DNA of 64,000 nt from Amorphophallus konjac (taxonomy: Eukaryota; Streptophyta; Magnoliopsida; Alismatales; Araceae). The notes beneath the pieces are model-generated. The model made no database searches and was not told where the DNA came from. It worked only from the letters and a program-made list of their open reading frames with translations. Shown one piece after another: positions 23,025-34,449 of the stretch. The stretch covers positions 572,372,140 to 572,436,139 of the forward strand of contig CM040121.1 of the NCBI GenBank assembly GCA_022559845.1. Direction: 5' to 3'. Position numbers and translations under genes: made by a program. Each line of letters opens with the position of its first letter. Within the stretch, counting starts at the first letter, position 1.

Positions 23025-23795
23025 TCAGGTTTCGTCAGATCTCTTAATAAACCATCTAACTCACCATTGTAGCACTTATCCTTTCATTATATCGTCTATG
23101 TTGCCATTTTATCGCTCAATCTATCAATATATAGCCTAATCTGCCAATATCTTGTATGATTCTCCAATATCTCGTCTAGTCCCTCAATATATCATCTGTC
23201 GTCTCATGGTATCATATCTTCCTTCATTGTATCATCTATTCCCTTATTATATTGTCTACCTGGTAAACAACAAAACAATTGTCTAATAAACTACTTTGTC
23301 TAATGCTCCAACTTAGACGATTCATCGTCTATCCCCCTTCTTTCCACGTCATCGTCTAACATCTATTAGCTTAGACGAAGCATCATCCAATGTCCATCGT
23401 CTATCTATTTAGACAAAACATCGTCTATCATCTATCATCTATCCACTTAGACGGATCATCATCTAACTCTCACTATTTCATCTAACTCTCCTCCATGTCA
23501 TCATCTAACGCCCTCCCCACTATATGAAACATCGTCTAACATTTTTCTCATAAACAAAACATCGTCTACCTATCCATCTCCTAGACGAAGCATCATCTAA
23601 CCCCTCTTCACTTAGACGAACCACCGTCTAAGTCTGAACTTCCATCTAACCTCCGCCAGTCTATTTATCGTCTGATGGACTAGGAAAAATCAACTCTTGT
23701 AAATAGAAATAAATAGATAAATGGAAAATAAATACAAGACTTCTTAATCATAATCATTGAATAATATTTAGTCGTATATTTTTTGGGATGTTACA
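23025..23795 (-). mobile_element. U3 part of the Tekay-like 3' LTR, rich in a TAGACGAT motif
   Basis: The minus-strand start TGTAACATCCCAAAAAATA (from 23795) is typical of Tekay/Del LTRs and follows a purine tract. Between about 23085 and 23690 the sequence repeats ATCGTCTA and its complement TAGACGAT some twenty times, often as inverted pairs. The LTR is interrupted at 23025 by the chromovirus. Its distal part seems to be 3871-5356. Confidence 0.75.
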
Positions 23796-23832
23796 ACTAT
23801 CTCCCCCTTAAGGAATTTAGTCCTCCAAATTA
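23796..23832 (-). other. Polypurine tract of the Tekay-like element
   Basis: On the minus strand GGACTAAATTCCTTAAGGGG then GAGATAGT leads into the LTR start. The same type of 3' end is seen at 13115-13150. Confidence 0.8.
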
Positions 23833-23879
23833 AAATATAAATATAAATTCAATTAAAGGGGGTAACCAAACTAATCAAA

Positions 23880-24582
23880 GTAGCGATGGGTGCTGCTCCT
23901 CATGCTAGCCTTCGTCTCCCACACCATCTCTTCTGATGTTGATCCTTGTCACAACCCCTTAACCATGGGGATTGCCTTCCTTCTGAATTGTTGAACCTTC
24001 CTACCCAAACGCTAAATGAGTCGAATCTCAAATGTTAAACCATGGCTGACTTTTATGGGCTATTCTCTCAATATGTGCGAAGGGTTAGACACATATTTCC
24101 TCAGCATTGACACATAAAATATAAGGCGAACTCCCTCCATAGAGGGTGGTAGTGCAAGCCTATAAGCTATCTTCCCTACTCTAGACAGAATCTCAAATAG
24201 ACCAATATATCTGGGACTTAACTTACTCCCCTTGTCAAATCTGATTACTCCTCGGATAGGGAAAATCTTAAGAAATACATGGTCCCCCACCTAAAATTCT
24301 AGATCTTTCCTCCTCCAGTCAGCATAACTCTTCTGCCTACTCTGAGTTGTTAACATCCTCTTTCTGATTATACCCATCTGTTCGAAACTCAGTGATACTA
24401 TTTTTGGTCCAGTCAACACTCTGCCTCTTGCCTCAGTCCAACACAATGGAGTCCTGCAAGGTCTACTATACAAAGTCTCAAAAGGTGTCATGCCAATACT
24501 TAAATGAAAATCATTACTATAAGCAAACTCTGCCATGGCCAACTACACATCCCATGCACTGCCCCAATTCAAACTGCAAGCC
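23880..24582 (-). pseudogene. Integrase C-terminus and decayed chromodomain (Tekay-like pol)
   Basis: Characteristic Tekay/Del integrase blocks appear in order: MAEFAYSNDFHLSIGMTPFE, LYSRPCRTPLCW, QSRQKSYAD, DLEFQVGDHVFLK, KLSPRYIGLFEILSRVG, YRLALPP and FYVSMLRKYVSNPSH. A chromodomain remnant (KAIPMVKGL, then VWETKASM) follows down to about 23880 with several stops. The gene is interrupted upstream at 24582 by the solo LTR. The number of stops marks it as older than the chromovirus. Confidence 0.85.
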
Positions 24583-26370
24583 CTGAGTGTAATGACCCAA
24601 GATCCAGATACCGGGAAGAACCCGATACCATTCGAATCCTGGTCCGCCGCCCACGAGCCGGAGGGATCGGAATGACTAAAAGGAGTGTGGAGATATAAAG
24701 AAATAGGAAATAAAGCAGGATAATTCAACTATTAACATAAATAAATAATCTAACTACAGAGTCCAGTCTAACAAAAGTACAGTCTAAGGCAGGGAAACGT
24801 ACCCAACACCGAGTGAACACTCGGCCCGACGAGCTGGCAACTAAGAACCTCCGCGCAGCACCCTCGAACCTCAATGAAGAACCGCTACACCTGAAAAGCA
24901 GGGGTGAGCCTCCTATCACTGGCTCAGTAGGGGTCCCGCGGAACCCCAACCGTAAACAATGGCGGTAGCGGAAAGTAGCAACGGCAGCAGGAACAGCAAA
25001 CTCGGTGGCCGGTAAAAACTCGGCACTATAGCTACTCCTACTGTACCGAAAAACACGTCCCGATCTCACCGTCGGGGGAACACCGAACTAATGGGAAAAC
25101 CTCTGGCTACGCTGCCAGGAAACACATCACGACAACACTATCGTGGAGGCCCGTCTCATAGACAAAGGCCCAACCCAAGACCACGCGGTCTGGGTAGACA
25201 CGATCACGACCTTACCATCGTGAACCCTACATTGTCTAGGGAAAAGACCCTCGGTGACGCTCACCAAAAACACCCTAGCCCTCTACCTCGGGAAACACAC
25301 GAAATCTACACGTAAAACTACGTCTCGCAGACGGGCAACAAAAACTCGAGTCATGAGTATCTCACGTTACGTGTTGGGAGCACCGTCCACTAGAAGCAAG
25401 GCCGGATGCGTCCACTGACATCTTAGACCGCGGCTCAGGTGTCTCCCTACGATGCCCCAGGCGGAGACTAAGACACACAACCAGTACCAATAACAAGGAC
25501 TAGCTGGGGTCGCACTCATCAGCGTGGGTCCGACGCCACCAACCACGTGTGCACACATAGACCATGCGCCCTAGGTCAGATCCTCTAGTTGATTCTTCCC
25601 CCAAGCCCAGACTCAGGCTACGCGAAAGGGCCCTACGTACGGTAACTAGCCTAAAAATCATCTCTCTCGGGTAAGCTGCTCCACCACTCCCGGGTGGGTC
25701 AGCACACGCGTGCTGTAAGAAGGCTACGACCAATGGGAGGTCACTAAACGTGAACACGAAAAGTCACGCACGCACCCATTGCCAGTAACACGGAGTACCA
25801 GGTGGCTCGGGGCCACCAGACTCTAGATAGTCCACTAGACCTAATAAACCCAACGGTCCTTGAGTCACGCGACTCGGGTCAGGACCGCTGCACATGACGG
25901 TACAGCGCCGTTAATCTAGTCTAATCCCTAGGTCTGGAATCATGGTAGCATGATTCTCAAGGTAGCTCATAAGCCGCCGAGTCGATCCCCTATCCAAGGG
26001 AAAAGCGGGAAAACTCCAGCCCCAGGCTGGGTGACTAGACTCACAGTCCAAGGACCAAACTCACGGTCCACTCAGAAAATGCCTTCCGGAGAACCCACGT
26101 CGTGCAGGGAAAGTCCTCCGCACTCATGTTGACACACGGTGACTCGATCTAGAGAGAATAGAAACCCCGGAACACATGGGGTCACTCGGACCCTCCAAAC
26201 CCATGGGCACGCTAATCGAGATAATACGGTACCTCCAGACACCCCAAAAATATGGACACGGAACCCACGGGGTGTCCAGGACATCCACAAGGCCAAAGGT
26301 TGACCATTGGGTCACAACCGGGTCAATCGGGAGCCAACACAACGCGAATGGAACACAGCCCGTACAAAAC

Positions 26371-26766
26371 CAAAGTGGCAGTCCTTTGCTGGACCGTCAC
26401 CTCAAGTGGCGATCCTCTGCTAGACCGCTAGCCCCCATGTAGCGGTCCACTTTGGACTGCCAACTGCCCAAAAACACACGGTCAAGGGGCGATCTTCCCC
26501 AAGGCCACAACTGTAGTGGCAGCCCTGGCCTAACAGCTATTCAGAGAGTAGCGGTTAGTCGCGAGGCCGCTACTACATGGGACCCAGACGACAGGGTAGC
26601 GGCCAGCACCTGGACCGCTACCCCCCATAAAACGGTCATGCCCTGACCGCCAGCCCCAGGTGGCGGTCCATCGTGAGGCCGCTACCTGGAACCGACATAT
26701 TGGGCCAAGAAACGGTCCCCATTGGACCGCCTTCACAGGTAGCGGTCTCTAGTACGACCGCTACCT
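26371..26766 (-). repeat. Hairpin array with a different stem consensus
   Basis: About nine to ten units of 27-28 bases again have 10-8-10 geometry, but the arms are now variants of GGTAGCGGTC. The clearest is 26737-26766: 11-bp stem AGGTAGCGGTC/GACCGCTACCT around an 8-nt loop. Others are visible near 26547-26578, 26594-26625 and 26648-26682. The position is about 545 bases downstream of the TATA box, as in the other members. Confidence 0.8.
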
Positions 26767-27310
26767 GCCTCCGAGCCCAGAAACGGCGAACACAGTGGAA
26801 AATCCCATTCCACGCCCCGTTCACACCCATGTGAAGGGTAAAATAAGGGGAAATCATTCCCCAACCTCTCTAGCATCGAGAGGAGCCATTTAAGCCCCAA
26901 AAACGTAATCAAAACGAAGAATCCGGCTCACACCCCAAAATCACACATTTTAACCCGGTGGGAATATAAACCCTCTCGGCTCGTCTCAGGCTACCAAACT
27001 CGCGGGAAATGAAGTACAAGGGTTAAGGAACCATCCCCCTACCTCCACCAAAGATTTCGCACACCGAGGACGCCGATCCGCCGAGAAAACATCGCACGAA
27101 CACCGCGGTGCCCCGAACTCGCGGTCGAGATTCGCCGCGCCTCCACTGCCTCGATCCTCGCACATCCTCACCCGCTCCTCGCCCACGCCGCCTCCGCCTC
27201 ACCCCCGCCTCGCTCCGTCGGCCGCTCGGAGAGAAGAGAGAGGGAGAGGAGAGAACGAGAGAGAAGAGAGAGGGGGAGAGTGAGGGTTGTGAGGAGAGAG
27301 AGGGGGGGTT

Positions 27311-27318
27311 TATATATA
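27311..27318 (-). promoter_or_regulatory. TATA box of the minus-strand solo LTR
   Basis: TATATATA followed, in the minus direction, by a CT-rich leader (plus-strand GAGAGA tract 27230-27305), as in the family's other members. Confidence 0.6.
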
Positions 27319-27553
27319 GAGAAAATCTAAAAAATATAAAAATTAGGGAAAAAATACTCCCCACGATCCTCGAAAAATGCACAACGCGCTGGTAACGTCC
27401 TGAAGTCGGAGAACGCAACGGTTCACCCTGCACGGGGTTCCGAAGGCTCGACAGACAAAAACACGCGTAAACTGTAAAACTCAATCCGGGACCCACAAAA
27501 GCGATCCGAAACCCACGGATCCAGATCCAAAAAACCTGAGGCATTACACTGAG

Positions 27554-28739
27554 CATATCCTTCAACGTCTGAATTATCCTCTTTAACTACCCTTCCTTCT
27601 AGGGGTGATATGATGAACTGAACTTCAATTGAGTGCCAAATGCCACCTAGAATACTGTTCACAATCGGGAAATAAACTTGGAATCTATGTCAGATACCAT
27701 TGATACTGGAATCCCGTGCAGACGCATATTCTTCTCCACATATAGCTTCACCAGGCTATCCACTAATTGTCTCATATTCACGGGTAGGAAATGAGCTGAC
27801 TTCGTCAACATGTCCACAATCATCCAAATAGAATCATGTTGACTCCTTATCTTTGACAAACCCATCACAAAATCCATAGGTATGTGCTCCCACTTCCACA
27901 ATAGAACATCCAGTGGCCACAACAACCCTGACAATCTTTGACGCTCACCCTTCACTTGTTGACATGTAAGACACTTAGCCACATATTTCTGTATATCCTT
28001 CCTCATACTAGGCCATCAGAAATTCCTGCTCAAATCACGATACATCTTTACACTGCCTGGATGAATTGTATACCTTGACTTGTGCCCTTCTGTCAGAATG
28101 TCTTGCTTTGAGTCACTATCATCAGACACGTACAGTCGGTCCTTGAAATACACAGTCCCATCAACCCTACAAGTAAAGTCTGGTCTATCTAAAATCCTCT
28201 GCCATTCTACATCCTTTCTCTGAGCCTCTATAACTTTATCAAAAAGGGATGGTCTGAGGGATAGTTGTCCCAAGAAGTAGGTAAGTCAGTCTACACTAGG
28301 CTGTGGTTCAAGGTCAATCACTGCTTAAGAATTCCGCCACAGTCCTCGAAGTCTCATGCTCATCAATCTCTTCCTGCTCAATGCATCCGCGACTACATTC
28401 GCCTTCCTTGGTTAATAATTCATAGAGAAATCATAGTCTTTAAGGAACTCCAACCATCTTCCTTGCCTCAAGTTTAACTCCTTCTGAGAGAATATGTATT
28501 TTAGACTCTTGTGATCAGTGAACACCTCAAAAGTGGCTCCATATAAGTAATACCTCTGAATCTTTAGTGTATGCACCACGGCTACCAACTCCAAATCATG
28601 GGTGAGGTAACTACGCTCATGATCCTTTAACTACCTAGATGCATAAGCAATCACCCCTTCCATGTTGCTTCAAAACACACCCCAAGCCTAATTAACCTCG
28701 AGGCATCATTATACACAGTAAATCCATCTGCCCCCCTAG
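27554..28739 (-). pseudogene. RNase H and integrase N-terminal half (Tekay-like pol)
   Basis: Leftward order: RNase H start (FTVYNDAS, from 28720), MELVAVVHTLKIQRYYLYG, FTDHKSLKYIFSQKELNLRQ, then the integrase zinc domain (HPGSVKMYRDL...CLTCQQVK) and core (WEHIPMDFVMGLSKI, WMIVDMLTKSAHF, VSMVSDIDSKF). There are several stops and frame changes (for example 28016-28006, and 28411-28274 around the linker). The 5' side is interrupted at 28740-28744 by the Tat-like array, the 3' side at 27549 by the solo LTR. Confidence 0.85.
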
Positions 28740-28744
28740 GTAGG

Positions 28745-30832
28745 TGATAAATGTGTAATTTTACATGGTAAGTAATGTTATAACACATTTTTATGAGCTT
28801 TAATATGTATCGTTATGCATTTATCACACTTCATTTTAATTTCTTATCAAACTAGTTAATTGTCTGATTTAAGTCAATTTTGATTCTCTTTTGCAGGCAT
28901 AAAACCTACACATCCAAAAGCGAAAAAAGAAACGTAAAACAATTGTTTACCTATATATATGATATTTATATATATATATGATATCTATATTTGATATATG
29001 TGTATCTATTTGATATCTACTTGAGATATATATGTTAAATATACATCTTTGATACCTTGGCTTTTCACGTAGTTAATGCATGCAAGTGGGCTTTACATGG
29101 TTATACATTTAAACCTGCAGGTTTTATATTCTTATAAATGCGCTGTTATATGAAGCATGCAGGTTGGGCTTCCTAATAAAGCATGCAAATGCAACATGGG
29201 TTATTCACGTCGGTTGCTGGCGAATGGCATGCAACAAATGGCCAAGGGCCAAAGGCTGTCAGCACAACGCTGGCTTTGGCGGTGGATGCGGTCAAAGCCG
29301 CAACTCAGTGAACGTAGGCATGGAGGAGGCTTCACGGTTGACGATGGAGGGCTTTGCACGCCGACAGGTCAATAAGAGCTGCAGCGGCTGGCACTCCCTT
29401 CACACGTTGGGCTCAATTACACCAAATCCATGAGGCTTCTAACAGCAAACGTAAGGCCAAGTCTTCAACGCAGAGGGGCTTCACGAGGAGCTCACGGCAG
29501 CGGCTGAAGACAAAAGGCATGGGTTCCACGCTGAGCACACAAGGCCCTGGCAGCTTCAACGCACCAAAGTCATATGGACCTCACGTGGAGATGGCTTTCA
29601 CACGCATGCAACACGGAAAGGGTTCATTCGACGGACAAAACGAAAGCGGCCTTCACACGATGTTCAAATGGGCTCAGCGTGGCCGGCTTCTTCGGATGGT
29701 TCACACATGGCAGCAGCGCCCTTCATACGGCCGAGCAGTTCACACAGGCTGAGAGGAGAATGATTTTCCCCTTCCAAATAGTGAGAATTTGAGACCTATA
29801 AAAGGAGGGTTTGAGGCAACAATGTGGGAGGCATTAGTGTTTAGAATGCATTTTAAGGTCTGTTGTTGTTTTCTTGAAGAGTTTGTTTGAGTTTTGAGAG
29901 TATTTGAAGAATCAAGGAGAAAGAGGGGCAGGAGGCCCCTTCAGGTTTTTATTTTTTTTAATCTTATTATTCATTTAAATTATTAGAAGTTTTGAAATTT
30001 TGAGCGGTGGTTATTACAAGTTCTTAAGATTTTAGCCCTTTCATAGTCATTTACGTATTCTTCTAATCGTTATTTCAATTTCTTGTCTTCTTCAAAGTTG
30101 TTCATATTTCAATTTTACACATTTTATATTTTTACCATTTTCTCTAATTCCTCTTCATTTTTAACTTATTGCATATTTTTCGAAGTTCTGTCCTGATCGG
30201 TTACTATTCATCCGAGTTGATACCTTCTGCCATTTATCCATTTTGAAGCCCTTCCAGTTCTTTTTTCTTTATGACTTTTTCATGAAAGTTGTTCCTCTCT
30301 TATAGATCTAACTTTTATTCTTCTACCACTTCCTCCAGTTCTTCTTCGTTTTTGAGTTATTTTAATTTTCCCAAAGTTCTATCTTTAACGTTTTTACTGT
30401 TCATCCGCGCGCATATGTTCCATGTTTTCATAATTTTCACCTCCTTCCTCTCATTTTCTCTCTCTACACTCTTCATAAAAGTTATTTCGAACCCTCTGAT
30501 CTTTAATTTTATCTTCTGTCACTTCTTCTAATTCTCGTCAGTTTAAAAGTTATTTTCATTCTAATGTTACCCTAGTTTCATTATAATTTTCTTTTCGTAG
30601 TTCTTTCATCCACTTCCCTTTCTTTACATCCTTCACACACTCTAAGGCGGTTTCAATTCAATTCTCATGATTTTTAAATCTTAAAAACTCAAGGTTTTCA
30701 ACTTTTAAATCTACTTCTCCCTGTAGATTCGACTCGGTCTCATCACTTAACTATTCTATTTATTTAATTTGTGGGCCTGATATTTTAATTTGGTAGCGGG
30801 ACGTATTAACGACGTGCATTTTCCGCGCATCA
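28745..30832 (+). repeat. LTR A of the tandem array
   Basis: 2,088 bp, TGATAAATGTG to CGCGCATCA. AT-rich start with a TATA/GATATC microsatellite (about 28950-29035). The U3 middle part carries many TTCACACG/TTCACACA words (29396-29750). TATAAAAG lies at 29797-29804. R-U5 is long and pyrimidine-rich. Confidence 0.92.
29797..29804 (+). promoter_or_regulatory. TATA box of LTR A
   Basis: TATAAAAG in context GACCTATAAAAGGAG. Equivalent boxes lie at 37207-37214 (LTR B) and 44558-44565 (LTR C). Confidence 0.75.
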
Positions 30833-30835
30833 AAT

Positions 30836-30855
30836 TTTGGCGCCGTTGTCGGGGA
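30836..30855 (+). other. Tat/Athila-type primer binding site, internal 1
   Basis: TTTGGCGCCGTTGTCGGGGA, three bases after LTR A. This is one base from the TTTGGCGCCGTTGCCGGGGA form usual in Tat/Athila elements. The same site follows LTR B at 38243-38262. Confidence 0.88.
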
Positions 30856-31510
30856 GGGTTTGAATTTGAAGTTGATAACTTTGTGTTTTCTTTTGTATAT
30901 ATATTGGTGCTCACTCTTATTTTTGTAGAAAAATAAAAGGATCAACAAAAGCAAAAAAAATAGAATTTTTTGAAAAATGTCAAAAAATATTGTGTCTCCC
31001 CGAGGTAAGTCTTCTTTATCTTCTACTCTTATTATTTTTTATTTACCAAATAAAGAACGAGAGAATACGATTAAGGTTAGTACTCTTACCCTCTTTTCAT
31101 ATATTTAGTTTCTTTGTTTTTACTTTCAATATGTAATTTGTTTTCATGCTTAGAAATGTTCTTAAAAAAATAAAAAAATAGAAGAAATAAAAAATATGGT
31201 GGATTAGCTCAGTTCACTAACAAAAAAATAGAAAAATAAAAGTAAAAAAAAAGTATAACTTGGTCTCACTATCATCTTTGAAACTGGTGTCTAAGACTAG
31301 AGGTCAACGGCAAACGCTATAAGCGGGAAAGTTGTTACTTAATTAGGACCTTGTGAAAGCAAGGGGAGCCTCCCACTTCCAAACCTGTTACCTGGCCGGT
31401 GGATAAGTTTGATGGTGAATCTAAGTTGGACTTTATTTGATAATTTGTTTGTATCAAAAAAATCAAAAAAATAAAATCTACAAAAAATGGTGAGATCATA
31501 ACTTTCATCT

Positions 31511-33364
31511 ATGGAGTGGGCACACAACTTAGCTAGGTTTGACCAATTGGCTCATAAATTTGATCAATTTCTAGCCATGGATCAAGACCCCTTTATACCA
31601 CCTAGTCACCATGATAATGATCACATGTGAGATAACCCGGCCCATTATGTAGGTGATTGCCCAAATCCACATTCATTTCTCACCCAAAATAACCCGACCT
31701 CTTATGACAATCCATATTCGTGGTCGGCCCAAAATGAGATCTCGTCACCTATGATGGCCCAGTTTCCATCGTTTACCCAGAACCATGTTCCAACCACTCA
31801 GTTTGGGGGTCATGATCTACATTTCCTCCCAGAGCAAGCCCAATATGATCAACAGTTTTTTCAGCCTGATTATGAATCACCTTCAGATACTTATACCTCT
31901 AGCTGGGAAAATCAACCAACAATCTCTTGGATGGACCAAGCAAGGTAAACCCAAATGTCTCCAGAACTCTCCACACCTTATTTTGACCCATGTCCAAACA
32001 ACTTTAATTCTGGTTGGAGAGATCAACATGATTCTTCTTGGGAGTCTTATCAGGATCAAGGCCAAAGTCCTCAAGAACAAGATTTTCAAAATTGGGCCCC
32101 ATACCTAAATGATTCGTATGATCAACCCTATTATGGAGGGCAACCCATACAATCTCCACCACCTCATTCTCAGACTGAGTGCCCTTCAAATTACTATCCA
32201 TCATAATCTGACTCTCAGCCCACTTATCTATCTCCTCCATACACAGATTTGCATAAGGAGGAGATGTTTGATCAATTGACACGGCTCTTCCAGACTCAAC
32301 AACAAGCCTTCCAGGAACAACTGCAAAACTTTGAGGCTCATGTGAGCCGGGTTGCTAAAAACATCATAGAAATGGAAGTCGATCCAATGCCTAGCAACTC
32401 CACTACAAATCTTGAGGGCCAACTTCCTGCATTTGATGACAATAAAAGTCCATATGATCAATCTATGATTCCCCAGCCTAACACTCATATCCCTTTTGAT
32501 CTTGAGAGAATAATGGGGGAGTTTTATGATGAGAACTTAAAGGAAGAGCAGCCTAAGAATTGTGAAGAGGATTATGATGAATCTGATGATCTTAAGTCAG
32601 GGGGAGAAGAAGAGGAAGAGGATTTGCCTATCAATGATCAAATTCCTTTACTTGCCCTTCCTGAATTTGATAAGTCCTTCTTCCAAGTGAATGACGAAGA
32701 AAATGTGAGTGTGGAGAGAGAAATGAGTGTGGCCATAAACCCTTCTTCTTCGATAATTGAGAAACCAGGTACTCCATTTGAAATTCACTCTAGTCGGGCA
32801 TCTCCTGATTTAGGGGAGGATGCGGATCTTTTACCCATCCCTAACCTTGGTGAATCCATAATCATTCCAAATATTCTGCAACTCACCAACTGGTTAGATC
32901 CATATGAGTCTTCTGAGAATTCTTGTGTTGAGGAGCGCACTGATTTCATTCCTAATCCTCCTTATCTCCTTGACACTGGCCATGTGGTAGATTCCCCAAA
33001 AATTCATAACACCCCTATCCTCTCTCACCTAAACAATACGCAAGTACATCTAAAAAGTGAGGATGAAGGAGAAAAGTTGAGAGAAATTAAGGTCCGCACT
33101 GATATGTTTAATACTTATAGGGACCTTAAACATACATAGGAATATTTTGTAATTGAAGCTATGATAATTCCTCCACCATTCTCTGACCGAGGGGGTCCAT
33201 CCAAATTCTTAGACCCACCTTGGCATGCTTCTAGTCCACATGCATCGAGGCATAATCTGTTCCTCCAATGGTACACGGGCTGGAATTTATCGGAGGATAA
33301 GATCATTTGGTGGCTCATTCTAAATGCCACCCGTTGGTTAGTGAACTATAATATGTCTGGCTGA
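31511..33364 (+). pseudogene. Gag-like degenerate frame of the Tat-like element, copy 1
   Basis: From ATG at 31511 one reading frame continues for 618 codons with four in-frame stops (TGA 31628, TAA 31946, TAA 32204, TAG 33137) and no frameshift. The N part is rich in Gln, Pro, Tyr and Asp. The segment EEMFDQLTRLFQTQQQAFQE then LQNFEAHVSRVAKNI resembles the C-terminal coiled region of Athila/Tat gag. A strongly acidic region follows (EEDYDESDDLKSGGEEEEED), then a conserved tail (33161-33364; WHASSPHASRHNLFLQWYTG, WWLILNATRWL). No zinc knuckle or protease. The first two stops are also in copy 2, so they predate the tandem arrangement and the element moved without this protein. The function of the tail is unknown. 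Confidence 0.6.
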
Positions 33365-33383
33365 AGACGTTAAACTAAGCGCT

Positions 33384-33454
33384 TTTTGGGAGACAACCCA
33401 AAAATTTTGTGATTTCTGTGTGAGAATAAATAGCTTCTTGGGAGGCAACCCAAG
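33384..33454 (+). repeat. Paired hairpins TTGGG..CCCAA after the gag-like frame
   Basis: TTTTGGGAGACAACCCAAAA (33384-33403) and CTTGGGAGGCAACCCAAG (33437-33454) are stem-loops with related loops. Such GGGAGGCAACCC hairpins are known to me from Athila/Tat-type elements. Copy 2 has them near 40784-40804 and 40837-40855. A purine tract (TTGGGGGGAGAGAG) follows near 33508. Confidence 0.7.
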
Positions 33455-34067
33455 TTTTTTTTTATTGTGGTTTTGTGTTTAATTTGTAGATTTGAATAAA
33501 GGATAAGTTGGGGGGAGAGAGCTGATTGCTTACTCTGTCGCTCCGATTTTCAAAGCCAAGTACCGCCTCTCAAACACCACAGCCGTCGAAGTACATATCA
33601 GGTTGTCCCGTTCTTTCCCAAACATATCATGTCTACATTATTCTATTGTTCCATATTATTCATGCCATTGAGGACAATGTCATTTAAGTTGGGGGGACGA
33701 AAATCATGTTGCACATGCATTCATGTACAACCTCATTTTTTTCAACCCATTTTGAGTTTCATGATTCATACTTCCATTGAAAATACTTCTGGAATAGAAA
33801 TGACTGGATAAGGATGATGAAAGATTATTTAATCTAGTCATGGAAAACTGATATAAGAATCTTGTTAAAGTTCATGTGCACTTTAGAAAAATGAAAAATA
33901 CTTTGCACGCTAATGAAACAAGTAGGACATGCCTTCTGCTATTTTGGGTATGTTGCCTGATATTCAGCACTTTTTAAGGAAGAGATCTTTAGCTTTCTGC
34001 CAAGTTATCTATTAAAATTAGTGATATATTAGGTGTTTTTAGTGGTTTTTCAGGCCCAAACCTGAAT

Positions 34068-34390
34068 GGGTCGACCCATGGGGTCGACCCTCTCAGGTTC
34101 TGTTCAAACAGAATCAAAACAGAACCATTTTTGTGAAGCTGCCTGAAAGGGTCGACCCTTGGGGTCGACCCCTCATGGAAGGGTCGACCCCTGGGGTCGA
34201 CCCCTGTAAACCAGAACTAAAGTGTTGTTCTGTTTGGGTTCTGGAAACCCAAGGGTCGACCCCTGGGGTCGACCCCTTGAATTCTGGAAACCCGAGGGTC
34301 GACCCCTGGGGTCGACCCATGTAAAACAGAACACAAAATCTGTTCTGTTTGGCTTCTGTATGCCCAAGGGTCGACCCCAAGGGTCGACCC
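34068..34390 (+). repeat. Twelve GGGTCGACCC palindromes in six pairs
   Basis: The 10-base palindrome GGGTCGACCC occurs twelve times, in pairs a few bases apart, separated by AACAGAAC/GTTCTGTTT words that are themselves complementary. Copy 2 (41469-41746) has nine, one of them altered, after loss of one block of about 46 bases between repeats. Confidence 0.9.
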
Positions 34391-34449
34391 TTTCAGTTCC
34401 GACCTCCAGCCGCCATTTTTGACCGCCATTTTCTTGCCCCAAAAGTCTT

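Larger units (their letters stand above)
24588..27548 (-). mobile_element. Solo LTR related to the non-autonomous family, minus strand
   Basis: Minus-strand start TGTAATGCCTCAGG (from 27548), end GGTCATTACA (to 24588), 2,961 bp. Perfect target-site duplication CTGAG at 24583-24587 and 27549-27553. The TATA box (27311-27318), CT-rich leader, hairpin array and G/T-rich body (C/A-rich on the plus strand) are in the same order as in 7006-10426, but the sequence is well diverged. A complete LTR with a duplication and no internal part means intra-element LTR recombination. Confidence 0.92.
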
